From assembly GCF_014138625.1 (NCBI RefSeq), contig NZ_JACJHY010000017.1:1-64000 (forward strand): a DNA stretch of 64,000 nucleotides. The letters run 5' to 3'. Both the position numbers and the translations under genes were made by a program. Of this stretch, positions 37,822-46,216 are shown one piece after another; the first letter of the stretch is position 1, and each line of letters opens with the position of its first letter. This DNA comes from Aminobacter ciceronei (GTDB taxonomy: Bacteria > Pseudomonadota > Alphaproteobacteria > Rhizobiales > Rhizobiaceae). The notes under the pieces were generated by a model, which was not told the DNA's origin, ran no database searches, and was given only the letters and a program-made list of their open reading frames with translations.

Positions 37822-38208
37822 ATGCCACGTATCGTCTCAACCGCAGCGCTCTGCGCGCTGTCGCTTGCCGCAGGTCTTGCAACGGCTGCGGCCTGTTCAC
37901 CCGGCGACCCCAGGCTCGCCGGACATTACTATCTCAACGGCGTCATGGAGGTCGGCTCCGAACTGCTGCTCCGGCCGAACGGAAGCTTCGAATTCATGCT
38001 CGCCTATGGCGCCAACGACCAATATGGCAAGGGCTGCTGGGTCAAGCGCGGCGCGACCGTCGAGGTCATCCCGGCCGGCCGGAGTGCGGCGTCGCGCCGC
38101 CACACACCCGACGACCGCGGTTTCGGCGGTCTGGTGCTGACGGTTTCCGGCCGGTCGCTGGTCTGGAACATCGCCGGCAGCGGCTACAAGGGCCGTTACG
38201 AGCGTTAG
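37822..38208 (+). CDS. Secreted hypothetical protein
   Basis: This 128-residue protein has a clear signal peptide (about 1-24, ending ATAAAC) and a mature part beginning SPGDPRLAGHYYLNGVMEVGSELLL. Lines such as LRPNGSFEFMLAYG suggest a small beta-barrel. Two Cys residues remain, near 25 and 73. It is probably periplasmic. No function can be assigned. Confidence 0.7.
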   Translation: MPRIVSTAALCALSLAAGLATAAACSPGDPRLAGHYYLNGVMEVGSELLLRPNGSFEFMLAYGANDQYGKGCWVKRGATVEVIPAGRSAASRRHTPDDRGFGGLVLTVSGRSLVWNIAGSGYKGRYER

Positions 38209-38245
38209 GTTCCTTCCCCCTTTTTGAAGAAGGAACAGTGCCCCC

Positions 38246-38884
38246 TTACCCCGGCCGCTTGAACGCCTTGCGCTCGGCTTCGATCTTGCCGCGGCACATG
38301 CAGCCTTCGATATGATCGTTGACCATGCCCATCGCCTGCATGAAGGCATAGACGGTGGTCGGGCCGACGAAGCTCCAGCCGCGCTTCTTCAATTCCTTGG
38401 AAATGCGCGTCGAGGTGGGCGTCGTCGGGTTGGCGATCAGCGTGGGATAGTCGACGACCTTGGGCCGCTCGTCCGGGCCGGGCTCGAACTTCCAGAACCA
38501 CGCCGCGAGCGATCCGGCCTCATCGGCCAGTTCGCGAGCCCGTTTGGCATTGTTGATGGTCGAGACGATCTTGCCGCGATGGCGGACGATGCCGGGATTG
38601 CCAAGCAGCCGCTCGATGTCGGTTTCGCCGTACTCGGCGACCGTGTCGAAGTTGAAGCCGGAGAAGGCCTCGCGAAAGCTCTCGCGCTTGCGCAGGATGG
38701 TCAGCCAGGACAGGCCGGACTGGAACCCTTCGAGGCAGATCTTTTCGAACAGCCTGACGTCGTTGACGACCGGCCGGCCCCATTCATTGTCATGGTAGTG
38801 CAGATAATCGGGCAGCGTGCCCGGCCAGAAGCAGCGTGTCACCCCATCCGCGCCGACCATCAGGCCTGTCTTTTTCTCGTCCAT
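38246..38884 (-). CDS. tag: DNA-3-methyladenine glycosylase I
   Basis: This base-excision repair enzyme removes 3-methyladenine from DNA. It shows the Tag signature: CFWPG with YHDNEWGRP near the start, FEKICLEGFQSGLSW with the pocket residues, and the C-terminal zinc ligands (a His in VNDHIEGC and two nearby Cys). The start at MDEKK gives 212 residues; a longer upstream frame was rejected. Confidence 0.94.
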   Translation of the reverse strand: MDEKKTGLMVGADGVTRCFWPGTLPDYLHYHDNEWGRPVVNDVRLFEKICLEGFQSGLSWLTILRKRESFREAFSGFNFDTVAEYGETDIERLLGNPGIVRHRGKIVSTINNAKRARELADEAGSLAAWFWKFEPGPDERPKVVDYPTLIANPTTPTSTRISKELKKRGWSFVGPTTVYAFMQAMGMVNDHIEGCMCRGKIEAERKAFKRPG

Positions 38885-39202
38885 GTCTATTCCGTTCGTT
38901 AACAGTCCAGTGCATGCCCCCGAAAATCGACAGCCGATTCTCGGAAAACAATCATGCACCAACCAGAGTGCTACAGCGTCCTTTGCGCGTCCAAGAGGAC
39001 GCGCGGCGCTCTAATCGCACACTGATTTACCGGTGGTTTACCAGACTCCTGAACCGGCCGGTAACCACACTGAAAGCTTTCCTGACAATCTCGCATTTTA
39101 GGCAACCCGATTCATGTTTCGGTGGGAAGGCCCGGACAACATGGCCCCGAAAAGGGAATGGGCCGTGCCCTGCCCCACTGACGATCGAGTTGAGAGCACG
39201 TC
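38885..39202. repeat. Intergenic region with a hairpin repeat
   Basis: The 318 bp between tag and the L,D-transpeptidase gene contain no gene. At 38985-39004, GCGCGTCC-AAGA-GGACGCGC forms a strong hairpin within a longer unit (38967-39013) that begins AGTGCTACAGCGTCC. From memory, units of this kind are scattered between genes in Mesorhizobium genomes. The rest must include the promoter of the downstream gene. Confidence 0.5.
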
Positions 39203-39982
39203 ATGAGAAAACCTCTGATCCTTCTGGCATCGGCCGCCATGCTGGCCGAGCTTGTTTCGCCCGCACTGGCCTATGACCGCTACGCCGAGCGGCCGCCTGT
39301 CGTGGTGAGCCCCGACCTGTCGGCGCCCTGGGTACTGCAGCTCGGACGCAATCCTGGCGAGGTGATGCCCAGACAGCAGCGGCGCCAGCAGCGCGCCCAG
39401 GTCCAGGTCAGGCCGGCGGCACCGCGCGAGGCACCCCGCGCCGCCCAGCGCCAGAAGGTCCGTCCCGACGGCGTGCAGACGGCCGCCTTGCGCGCGCCGG
39501 AGAAGCGCAGCGTCAAGCCGCAGATCAACCCGATCTACCTGCCGCAGACTGTCGCCTATGACGGTGCCGAGAAAGCCGGCACCATCATCATCGATACGAC
39601 GGAGAACTTCCTCTATCTCGTCGGGACCGACGGGCAGGCGCGGCGCTACGGCGTCGGCACCGGCAAGCCGGGCTTCGAGTGGTCGGGCACGCACAAGGTG
39701 ACGTCGAAGCGCGAATGGCCGGAATGGCGGCCGCCGGCGGAGATGATCGCGCGCGAACGCGCCAAGGGCCGCGTGCTGCCGGCGATGATGACCGGCGGCC
39801 CGGAAAACCCGCTCGGCGCGCGCGCGCTCTATCTCGGCTCGACGCTCTACCGCATCCACGGCACCAACCAGCCATGGACGATCGGCGGGGCTGTGTCGTC
39901 GGGCTGCATCCGCATGCGCAACGAAGACGTCATGGATCTCTACGAGCGCGTCGCGGTCGGCACCACTGTTATCGTCAGGTAA
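39203..39982 (+). CDS. L,D-transpeptidase (YkuD domain), secreted
   Basis: This enzyme crosslinks peptidoglycan or attaches proteins to it. A signal peptide (about 1-23) and a basic, Gln/Arg-rich linker precede the YkuD domain, with the active-site pattern HGTNQPWTIGGAVSSGCIRM; the nucleophile is Cys near residue 235. The 259 residues include all catalytic residues. A strong terminator follows. A second, different YkuD protein is encoded 1.2 kb downstream beyond folD. Confidence 0.92.
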   Translation: MRKPLILLASAAMLAELVSPALAYDRYAERPPVVVSPDLSAPWVLQLGRNPGEVMPRQQRRQQRAQVQVRPAAPREAPRAAQRQKVRPDGVQTAALRAPEKRSVKPQINPIYLPQTVAYDGAEKAGTIIIDTTENFLYLVGTDGQARRYGVGTGKPGFEWSGTHKVTSKREWPEWRPPAEMIARERAKGRVLPAMMTGGPENPLGARALYLGSTLYRIHGTNQPWTIGGAVSSGCIRMRNEDVMDLYERVAVGTTVIVR

Positions 39983-40030
39983 TCATCCAGTTACGGGGGC
40001 GGAGCCGGTCGCAAGGCCAGGCTCCCATGC

Positions 40031-40067
40031 AAAAGGGCAGCTCGGCGGAAGACCGGGCTGCCCTTTT
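40031..40067 (+). terminator. Terminator after the L,D-transpeptidase gene
   Basis: AAAAGGGCAGC pairs exactly with GCTGCCCTTTT at 40057-40067 across a short loop that can pair further. The A-run before and T-run after allow termination in both directions. Confidence 0.85.
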
Positions 40068-40214
40068 CGCATTTGCGCGGCAGCGGCGGAATCTCATGCA
40101 TTTTTCAGGAAAAATTGTTTAACATGGATAAAAATTGATCGGACCGGCCCTTTCCTTCATGAGCGCGCCGAAGTATCCCGTTTCAAGCCGATGATGACCT
40201 GCGAAGGAAGACAT

Positions 40215-41138
40215 ATGCCGCCGCTCGACGACAACCGCTATCTCAAAGGCGGCCCCGTGGCCGCCCGCATCATCGCCGAAGTCCGCGCCGCCGCGCAGCA
40301 GGCGACAGACGAGGGTTTCCGCCCCAAGCTCGTTTCGATCACCGTCGGCGACGTCGCCGCTGTCGACGTCTATGTCCGCAACCAGCGCGCCAAGGCGGAG
40401 TTGGCCGGCATCGACTTCGAGGAAAGGCGGTTTCCTGCAGAGCTGACAGCAGGCGAGCTGGAAGCGGCGATCCATGGCATGAACGCCGACCCGCGCATCA
40501 CCGGCATCATCATCCAGCGGCCGGTTCCGGCGCACATCCCGATCAAGGCGATCCAGGCGGCGGTGCATCCGCTGAAGGACGTCGAGGGCATGCACCCGGC
40601 TTCGATCGGCAACATCGTCTACAACCAGCTCGACCTGGCGCCCTGCACGGCCGCTGCCTCTGTAGAACTGCTGAAGGCCACCGGACTCGACCTCAAGGGC
40701 CTCGAGGTGGTGGTCGTCGGGCACTCGGAGATCGTCGGCAAGCCGATCGCCTTCCTGTTGATGAGCGAAGGCGCCACTGTGACCGTGTGCCATCACATGA
40801 CACGCTCGCTGGCGGCCCACGCGCGCCGCGCCGACGCGCTGTTTGTTGCCGTCGGCAAGCCCAGGCTGATCAAGGCCGACATGGTGAAGCCCGGGGCCGC
40901 AGTCATCGACATCGGCATCAATGCCGAGACGCTGCCCGATGGTTCGAGCCGCATCGTCGGCGACGTCGACACCGAAAGTGTCAAGGAAGTAGCGTCGTGG
41001 ATCACGCCGGTGCCGGGCGGCGTCGGGCCGGTGACGGTGGCGATCCTGCTGCGCAACACCATGGTGGCGCTCAACCGCCAGCGCGCCGTCTATCGCGCCA
41101 CGTTCGGAACCGCCGAGGCAACGCTGGCCGCCGAATAG
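40215..41138 (+). CDS. folD: Methylenetetrahydrofolate dehydrogenase/cyclohydrolase
   Basis: This bifunctional enzyme of one-carbon metabolism interconverts methylene- and formyl-tetrahydrofolate. The substrate-binding part has VYVRNQRAKAELAGI (catalytic Tyr and Lys context) and IIIQRPVPAHI. The NADP domain has VVVGHSEIVGKPIAFLL, with Glu where most FolD proteins have Arg, and the ending PVPGGVGPVTVAILLRNT. The start at MPPLDD behind GAAGGAAG gives 307 residues; two ATGs eight codons upstream are alternatives. Confidence 0.93.
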   Translation: MPPLDDNRYLKGGPVAARIIAEVRAAAQQATDEGFRPKLVSITVGDVAAVDVYVRNQRAKAELAGIDFEERRFPAELTAGELEAAIHGMNADPRITGIIIQRPVPAHIPIKAIQAAVHPLKDVEGMHPASIGNIVYNQLDLAPCTAAASVELLKATGLDLKGLEVVVVGHSEIVGKPIAFLLMSEGATVTVCHHMTRSLAAHARRADALFVAVGKPRLIKADMVKPGAAVIDIGINAETLPDGSSRIVGDVDTESVKEVASWITPVPGGVGPVTVAILLRNTMVALNRQRAVYRATFGTAEATLAAE

Positions 41139-41145
41139 GGTGTGT

Positions 41146-41161
41146 GCCGGCTCAGGCCGGC
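41146..41161. terminator. Weak hairpin between convergent genes
   Basis: GCCGGC-TCAG-GCCGGC lies in the 41-bp gap between folD and the convergent L,D-transpeptidase gene. There is no T-run, so it may simply slow transcription from either side. Confidence 0.3.
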
Positions 41162-41179
41162 GCCCCCACCCTGCGGGCG

Positions 41180-41980
41180 CTAGAGCCGCCAGCTGTCCTG
41201 CTGGATCGGCTGCTGCGCCACCGGATTGGCGACCATCTGCAGCCCATTGGTGACGACGATCGGCGTACCGTCAGGCACGCGGCCGTAGAGGTCGATGACG
41301 TCCTGGTTGATCAGGCGGACGCAGCCCGACGATACCGACTTGCCGATCGATGCCCATTCAGGCGAGCCGTGCAGGCGATAGAGCGTGTCCTTGCCATCCT
41401 GGAAGATGTAGAGCGCGCGCGCGCCGAGCGGGTTCTGCACGCCTGGCTGCATGCCGCCTTCCCACTCGTTCTTGCCGGGGATCTGGCGGGCGCGGTACTT
41501 TTCCAGCTCGGGCTGGCGGTCGATCATCTCGTTCGGCGGGAACCAGCGCGGCCAGGTCTGCTTCCATTCGATGACGCCGCGGCCGGCCCATTCGAAACCG
41601 GCACGGCCAAGGCCGACGCCGTAGCGGATCGCCTCGCCATTGTCGGCGACGACATAGAGGAAATGGCCGGCCGTATCGATGACCACCGTTCCCGGCGCTT
41701 CGCCGGTCGGATCGGTGACGACCTGGCGGTAGTAGCGCGGATCGATCTTCTTGAACGGCACGCCCGGAATGTCATAGCCGTTGTCGTTGACCGGCGCGTA
41801 CATCATCTCGGGGTCGGCGAATGACGGGTCGTTGCGCATTGTCGGCGGCGGCGGCGCGGCAGGGAAAGCCGGCACCGATGCCGCCCGCTGGCTGCTCGTG
41901 GTCGAACAGGCCGAAAGCACGGCCGAAGCTGCGCCGGTTGCGGCCAAGGCCAGCAATCGGCGGCGGGTGAATGTCGACAT
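41180..41980 (-). CDS. L,D-transpeptidase (YkuD domain), lipoprotein or Tat type
   Basis: The N-terminus TRRRLLALAATGAASAVLSAC combines a twin-arginine-like start with a lipobox (LSAC, Cys near 25). The YkuD domain shows HGSPEWASIGKSVSSGCVRL with nucleophile Cys near residue 220. The start at MSTFTRR was preferred over an upstream frame. The length of 266 residues is common for rhizobial paralogues. It probably acts in the periplasm on peptidoglycan. It is the last gene of a minus-strand series behind the glc genes. Confidence 0.9.
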   Translation of the reverse strand: MSTFTRRRLLALAATGAASAVLSACSTTSSQRAASVPAFPAAPPPPTMRNDPSFADPEMMYAPVNDNGYDIPGVPFKKIDPRYYRQVVTDPTGEAPGTVVIDTAGHFLYVVADNGEAIRYGVGLGRAGFEWAGRGVIEWKQTWPRWFPPNEMIDRQPELEKYRARQIPGKNEWEGGMQPGVQNPLGARALYIFQDGKDTLYRLHGSPEWASIGKSVSSGCVRLINQDVIDLYGRVPDGTPIVVTNGLQMVANPVAQQPIQQDSWRL

Positions 41981-42073
41981 AGAAGCTTCCAATGCGATTT
42001 CGATCTGCTGCAACGCACGGAGCATTCGCATGTTCCACCCGCTGAGTTCAATCCCGGGCGACGCCTGGTCTGG

Positions 42074-42385
42074 TCAACTCTGGTTGTAGTCGCTGCGCAT
42101 CGGCTGCCACATCGAGATGTCGCGCGGCGCCGCCAGTAGTTCGTCCAGTGCCGCGTGCCACTCCTCGCGATAGGGCCGATTGAGCTGCACATCCAGCACA
42201 TCCTGATGATCGGCCCATGTTTCGTGCAGCAGGAACCGGTTTTCGTCGGCCGGGTCGCGGTGCAGCGTCGCGCTGACGAACATCGGCTCATGGCGCATGG
42301 CGTCGAGCACGCCATTGATCAGCTTGAGATAGCGGCTGCGCTGTTCGGGGCGGACGTTGAAGCCGATGATGTAAGTGACGCTCAT
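42074..42385 (-). CDS. Antibiotic biosynthesis monooxygenase (ABM)-domain protein
   Basis: This 103-residue protein has the dimeric ferredoxin-like ABM fold: it begins SVTYIIGFNVRPEQRSRYLKLINGVLDAM and contains FLLHETWADHQDVLDVQLNRPY. Small proteins of this type act as quinol monooxygenases or haem-handling enzymes, but many have no known role. The spacing suggests possible co-transcription with glcF upstream. Confidence 0.82.
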   Translation of the reverse strand: MSVTYIIGFNVRPEQRSRYLKLINGVLDAMRHEPMFVSATLHRDPADENRFLLHETWADHQDVLDVQLNRPYREEWHAALDELLAAPRDISMWQPMRSDYNQS

Positions 42386-42529
42386 TTCCAGTTCCTCTGA
42401 ATTGTCCGGCAGGGCGCCGTTCGCATGACGAGGAAAATGCCAGAGCGGCGCGCAGCTTCAATGACCTCAGAGGTAATGGCTTCGATTTCCTGCGTGGCGG
42501 GCCGGCCACTGCTCACTCGAGCCCGGTGC

Positions 42530-43855
42530 TCACCCAGCCGCTGCCAGGCTCGGCTCGGGCAGCCCGGCGGGCTTTTCGCCGCCATAGGCCCAGTCGAGCA
42601 GCTTCACCGTGTGGACGACGGGCATGCTCGCGGCGGAGGCGATCTGGGTGATGCAGCCGATATTGCCGGTGGCGACGAGCGCCGCCCCCGTTGCCTCGAT
42701 GTTCCTGACCTTGCGCTCGCGCAGCTTTGCCGAGATCTCCGGCTGCATGATGTTGTAGGTGCCGGCCGAGCCGCAGCACAGGTGGCCTTCGCGCGGTTCC
42801 TTGACGACGAAGCCTGCGCGGGCAAGCAAATCCTTCGGCTGGCGGGTGATCTTCTGGCCGTGCTGCATCGAGCAGGCCGAATGATAGGCGACCGTCAGGC
42901 CGGGTTTGCGGGCCGGTTCGGGCAGATCGAGGGTAACAAGATATTCGGTGATGTCCTTGGCCAGTGCCGACACCCGCGCCGCCTTGTCGGCATAGGCCGG
43001 ATCGAGGCGGAGCATGAAGCCGTAGTCCTTGATCGTGGTGCCGCAGCCGGAGGCGGTGATGACGATGGCGTCGAGCCCGCCATTCTCGATCTCGCGGGTC
43101 CAGGCATCGACATTCTGCCTGGCCTGATCGAGCGCTGCCTGCTCGCGGCCCATGTGATGGACGAGCGCGCCGCAGCAGCCCTCGCCCCTGGGCACCACGA
43201 CCTCGATGCCGAGCCGGTTGAGCAGCGATACTGTCGCCTCGTTGATGCCGGGTTCGAGCACCGGTTGGGCGCAGCCGGTGAGGATGGCGACGCGTCCGCG
43301 CCTTGTCGTCTTCGGCGCGTGCACACCCGGTTTTTCCAGCGCCGACGTCGCCGGCACCACGGCAGGCGCGAGGCGGAGCATGGCGGCCACGGGTTTCAGC
43401 GCCGCCACTTTGTCGAAGGCACCGGCGAAGGGCCGGCCGAGCTTAGCCAGCCTGAGTGCTGCGCGGAAGCGGCCGCGATGCGGCAGTACGAACGCCAGCA
43501 GTGACCGCGTCAGCCGGTTGGCCAGCGGGCGCCTGTAGGTCTTTTCGATATGGGCGCGGGCGTGGTCGACAAGATGCATGTAGTTCACGCCGGAGGGGCA
43601 TGTGGTCATGCAGGCAAGGCAGGACAGGCAACGGTCGATATGGGTGACGATCTCCTTGTCGGCCGCGCGCCCATTCTCCAGCATGTCCTTGATCAGGTAG
43701 ATTCTTCCCCGCGGGCTGTCCAACTCGTTGCCCAGGGTGACGTAGGTCGGGCAGGTCGCCGTGCAGAAGCCGCAATGCACGCATTTGCGCAGGATCTTTT
43801 CCGATTCCTGGACATGCGGATCGGCAAGCTGGGCTGCGGTGAAATTGGTCTGCAC
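42530..43855 (-). CDS. glcF: Glycolate oxidase iron-sulfur subunit
   Basis: This is the electron-transfer subunit of the membrane-associated glycolate oxidase. Two 4Fe-4S motifs are present: CVHCGFCTATCP (Cys near 25, 28, 31, 35) and CLSCLACMTTCP (76, 79, 82, 86). Two CCG-type domains follow, with GEGCCGALVHHMG and HLCCGSAGTYN. Full length at 441 residues. It works with GlcD and GlcE, encoded upstream on the same strand. Confidence 0.95.
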   Translation of the reverse strand: MQTNFTAAQLADPHVQESEKILRKCVHCGFCTATCPTYVTLGNELDSPRGRIYLIKDMLENGRAADKEIVTHIDRCLSCLACMTTCPSGVNYMHLVDHARAHIEKTYRRPLANRLTRSLLAFVLPHRGRFRAALRLAKLGRPFAGAFDKVAALKPVAAMLRLAPAVVPATSALEKPGVHAPKTTRRGRVAILTGCAQPVLEPGINEATVSLLNRLGIEVVVPRGEGCCGALVHHMGREQAALDQARQNVDAWTREIENGGLDAIVITASGCGTTIKDYGFMLRLDPAYADKAARVSALAKDITEYLVTLDLPEPARKPGLTVAYHSACSMQHGQKITRQPKDLLARAGFVVKEPREGHLCCGSAGTYNIMQPEISAKLRERKVRNIEATGAALVATGNIGCITQIASAASMPVVHTVKLLDWAYGGEKPAGLPEPSLAAAG

Positions 43856-43881
43856 GGCGTTATCGCACTCTTCTCAATTGG

Positions 43882-44259
43882 CTAGATCAGCCAGCTTTCG
43901 GGGTTCTTGATCGGCTCGCCGCGTCCCAGCGCCTGCAGTCCCATGATGCAGCGGACGATGAACCAGACGGCGACCGCAAACATCAGGATGAAGCCGATGA
44001 AGACCATCATCAGCACGAAGGATACGAGCGCATAGAGCAGGCCGATCCAGAAGGTGCGGATCAGCCAGGTGTAGTGGCTCTCGACAAAACCGCCTGCCTT
44101 GCCCCGGTTCATGTAGGCCAGGACGATGCCGACGATGCCGCTGATGCCGATGACCAGGCCGGCAAGATAGAGGATGTAGATGACCTGGACATTGGTCGGG
44201 CCCGGATCGAGCCAGCGGTCGGTCTGGCGCGGGGTGAAGTTGGGCTGTGGATCGCTCAT
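43882..44259 (-). CDS. DUF4870-family membrane protein
   Basis: This 125-residue protein has three hydrophobic segments (about 26-48, 66-84 and 84-105) and a C-terminal IVRCIMGLQALGRGEPIKNPESW typical of DUF4870-like proteins in alphaproteobacteria. The start overlaps the glcE stop by ATGA, and glcF follows after 26 bp, so it belongs to the glycolate operon. A role in membrane attachment of the oxidase is possible but speculative. Confidence 0.82.
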   Translation of the reverse strand: MSDPQPNFTPRQTDRWLDPGPTNVQVIYILYLAGLVIGISGIVGIVLAYMNRGKAGGFVESHYTWLIRTFWIGLLYALVSFVLMMVFIGFILMFAVAVWFIVRCIMGLQALGRGEPIKNPESWLI

Positions 44260-45509
44260 GGCATGGCTCCCTCTGTGGCAGCCGCCAAGCTAGCAGAGTC
44301 TGGGGAATGCACCATGCGGCCCGGATTGAGGATCGCCTTCGGGTCGAACTCGGCCTTGAGGCGGGCTGAGAGTGCCGCCAGCGCCGCCGGCTGTGGCTCG
44401 AAGACTGCCACGGAGGCGCGCCAGGCGGGCGTGGCACGGACCAAAGTGGCATGACCGCCGCCGAACTGCCTGATCAGGCCGCGCAGCAGATCCGCCTCCG
44501 GCTCGCCTTCCATGCTGAGCCAGACGAGGCCGCCCTGCCAGTCATAGAAGGCATCACACGCCGCCTGCATGCGCAGCGCCAGCACCATGTGGTGGGCGTT
44601 GGCGGGCGGCATCGAGACGCGCCAGACAGGTTTGTCGCTGCCGTCGACGAAGGGCCTGACATCGCGGACATCACGCCAGAGTGCGCGCGAGGCATCCTCT
44701 GCGACCTCCTCCAGTGGGCCGGCATTGCCGAGCATCTGCCTGAGCTGGCCGAGGCGATAGGCAACCGAAGGGCCGAAACCCTCGACCCGCAACAAGGTTG
44801 CCGGGTCGCCGCCGAGCTTGCCATCAAGCACGCGTGCCGCCATGCGCTCGGGCAAGTGCGCCGCAGACGAAACCTCGGCACTGGAGCCCATGGCGATCGA
44901 CATGGCGGCAGCGGCGTTGTCGTCGAGCAGGCCACGAACAATCAGCGTGGTCTCGGTCTCGGCCGCAGGCAGCACCTTGAAGGTAACGTCGGTCGCGACC
45001 GCCAGCGTGCCCCAGGAGCCGGCCATGGCCTTGGACAGATCGTAGCCGGTGACGTTCTTGACCACGCGGCCACCCGACTTGAAGGCCTCGCCGCGTCCTG
45101 AGACGGCGTGGATACCGAGAATATGGTCGCGGGCAGCCCCCGCCTTGAGCCGGCGCGGCCCGGCGAGATTGGCTGCCAGCACGCCACCGATGGTGCCCCG
45201 TCCCGGCACCTGGCCCAGCAGCGGACCATAGTCCATGGGCTCGAAATCGAAGCGCTGGCCGTTGTCGGCGAGCAGCTTCTCGATCTCGGCCAGCGGCGTG
45301 CCCGCCCTAGCCGACAGCACCAGTTCGGCCGGCTCGTAGAGCGTGACGCCGGTAAGCTTCGAGAGATCCAAAGTGTGCTCGGCCTGCTGCGGCCGGCCGA
45401 TGGCCCGCTTGGAGCCATGGCCAACGATTTCGAGCGGCGCCTCTTCGGCGGCGGCCCATTGGACGGCGGAAAGGATGTCGGCTGCTGTGGCGGGGGTGAA
45501 GGTGGTCAT
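44256..45509 (-). CDS. glcE: Glycolate oxidase FAD-binding subunit GlcE
   Basis: This second flavoprotein subunit of glycolate oxidase has a PCMH-type FAD domain at the N-terminus (LVLSARAGTPLAEIEKLLADNGQ, then GTIGGVLAANLAGPRRL and GGRVVKNVTGYDLSKAMAGSWG). The C-terminus ends in KAILNPGRM, as in GlcD and GlcE. The ATG at 45509 was chosen; a longer frame would translate a dispersed DNA repeat. It is separated from glcD by the ASCH and DUF559 genes. Confidence 0.93.
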   Translation of the reverse strand: MTTFTPATAADILSAVQWAAAEEAPLEIVGHGSKRAIGRPQQAEHTLDLSKLTGVTLYEPAELVLSARAGTPLAEIEKLLADNGQRFDFEPMDYGPLLGQVPGRGTIGGVLAANLAGPRRLKAGAARDHILGIHAVSGRGEAFKSGGRVVKNVTGYDLSKAMAGSWGTLAVATDVTFKVLPAAETETTLIVRGLLDDNAAAAMSIAMGSSAEVSSAAHLPERMAARVLDGKLGGDPATLLRVEGFGPSVAYRLGQLRQMLGNAGPLEEVAEDASRALWRDVRDVRPFVDGSDKPVWRVSMPPANAHHMVLALRMQAACDAFYDWQGGLVWLSMEGEPEADLLRGLIRQFGGGHATLVRATPAWRASVAVFEPQPAALAALSARLKAEFDPKAILNPGRMVHSPDSASLAAATEGAMP

Positions 45510-45520
45510 GGTGTGCGTGT

Positions 45521-45572
45521 CGCCCCTCTCCGCCTCGCTGCGCTCGGCACCTCTCCCCAGAGGGGCGAGGAA
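45521..45572. repeat. Dispersed palindromic repeat, copy 1
   Basis: A unit of about 50 bp begins CGCCCCTCTCCGCCTCG and ends CCCCAGAGGGGCGAGG. It lies directly upstream of glcE. Copy 2 at 45654-45702 is inverted, and copy 3 at 46138-46190 has the same orientation as copy 1. Its outer arms CGCCCCTCT and AGAGGGGCG can pair. Confidence 0.8.
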
Positions 45573-45653
45573 ACTAGACACTGCAATGTCGCGCCACGTA
45601 TCGGCTCGACAGCATGAACCGGCGTCGAAACTGGCGACGCTGCAAGTCTTGGC

Positions 45654-45702
45654 TTCCTCGCCCCTTTGGGGAGAGGTGCCGAGCGCAGCGAGGCGGAGAG
45701 GG
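45654..45702. repeat. Dispersed palindromic repeat, copy 2 (inverted)
   Basis: This is the same unit as copies 1 and 3 in the opposite orientation, starting TTCCTCGCCCCTTTGG. It has a few changes, including CCCCTTTGGGG in place of CCCCTCTGGGG. It ends six bases before the 3' end of the DUF559 gene. Confidence 0.8.
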
Positions 45703-45708
45703 ATCCGA

Positions 45709-46137
45709 TCATAGAACGTCTTCCGCTTCCGGTCGCGCCAGGACGAACCTGAGATCCGCTACCGCAACGCCCTCATTCAGCTGTCCGGCAAGGGCTGCAA
45801 GGATCGTTGAGCAGACGCTCGCCCTTGCCTTCACCGCAACCGCGCTGGAGAAGCGCAGAACCGAATAGCCCTGCCCTCGCATGAACTCATCACGCTGGCG
45901 ATGGTAATCGCTGTCTGTGTGCTGCGAACCGTCTAGTTCTACGACGAGCTTTGCGGTTCGACAGGCGAAGTCGGCGAAGTACGGCCCCAGCGGCATCTGG
46001 CGAACAAAGTTGTGGCCGCCCAGGCGCTTGGCCTTGAGCTCGTCCCATAGCAACGCCTCGGCCATGTTGTCGCCATGCCTGAGGGCACGAGCACGGCGAT
46101 TTGTCTCGTCTAGTCGGCGACGGGTCGCGTGCGTCAT
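45709..46137 (-). CDS. DUF559 (Vsr/PD-(D/E)XK-like) protein
   Basis: This 142-residue protein matches the DUF559 family, a restriction-endonuclease-like fold related to Vsr. The core reads LWDELKAKRLGGHNFVRQMPLGPYFADFAC, then KLVVELDGSQHTDSDYHRQRDEFM and GYSVLRF, with the Asp/Glu residues expected for a nuclease. The start at MTHATRR was chosen because the upstream frame is the dispersed repeat. The gene is flanked by inverted copies of that repeat and interrupts the glycolate gene series, which suggests a later insertion. Confidence 0.88.
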   Translation of the reverse strand: MTHATRRRLDETNRRARALRHGDNMAEALLWDELKAKRLGGHNFVRQMPLGPYFADFACRTAKLVVELDGSQHTDSDYHRQRDEFMRGQGYSVLRFSSAVAVKARASVCSTILAALAGQLNEGVAVADLRFVLARPEAEDVL

Positions 46138-46190
46138 CGCCCCTCTCCGCCTCGCTGCGCTCGGCACCTCTCCCCAGAGGGGCGAGGAAG
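46138..46190. repeat. Dispersed palindromic repeat, copy 3
   Basis: This is nearly identical to copy 1 (CGCCCCTCTCCGCCTCG start, GAGGGGCGAGGAAG end). It abuts the start codon of the DUF559 gene, so together with copy 2 it brackets that gene as an inverted pair. Confidence 0.8.
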
Positions 46191-46216
46191 CCATGCTGGA
46201 AAAGCCCTCACCGCGA

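Noticed and set aside
42425-43504. 359-codon plus-strand frame over glcF
   Set aside because: It is antisense to glcF and compositionally a shadow.
45513-45581. Longer glcE start inside the dispersed repeat
   Set aside because: The added residues are a translation of the repeat and are not part of GlcE proteins.
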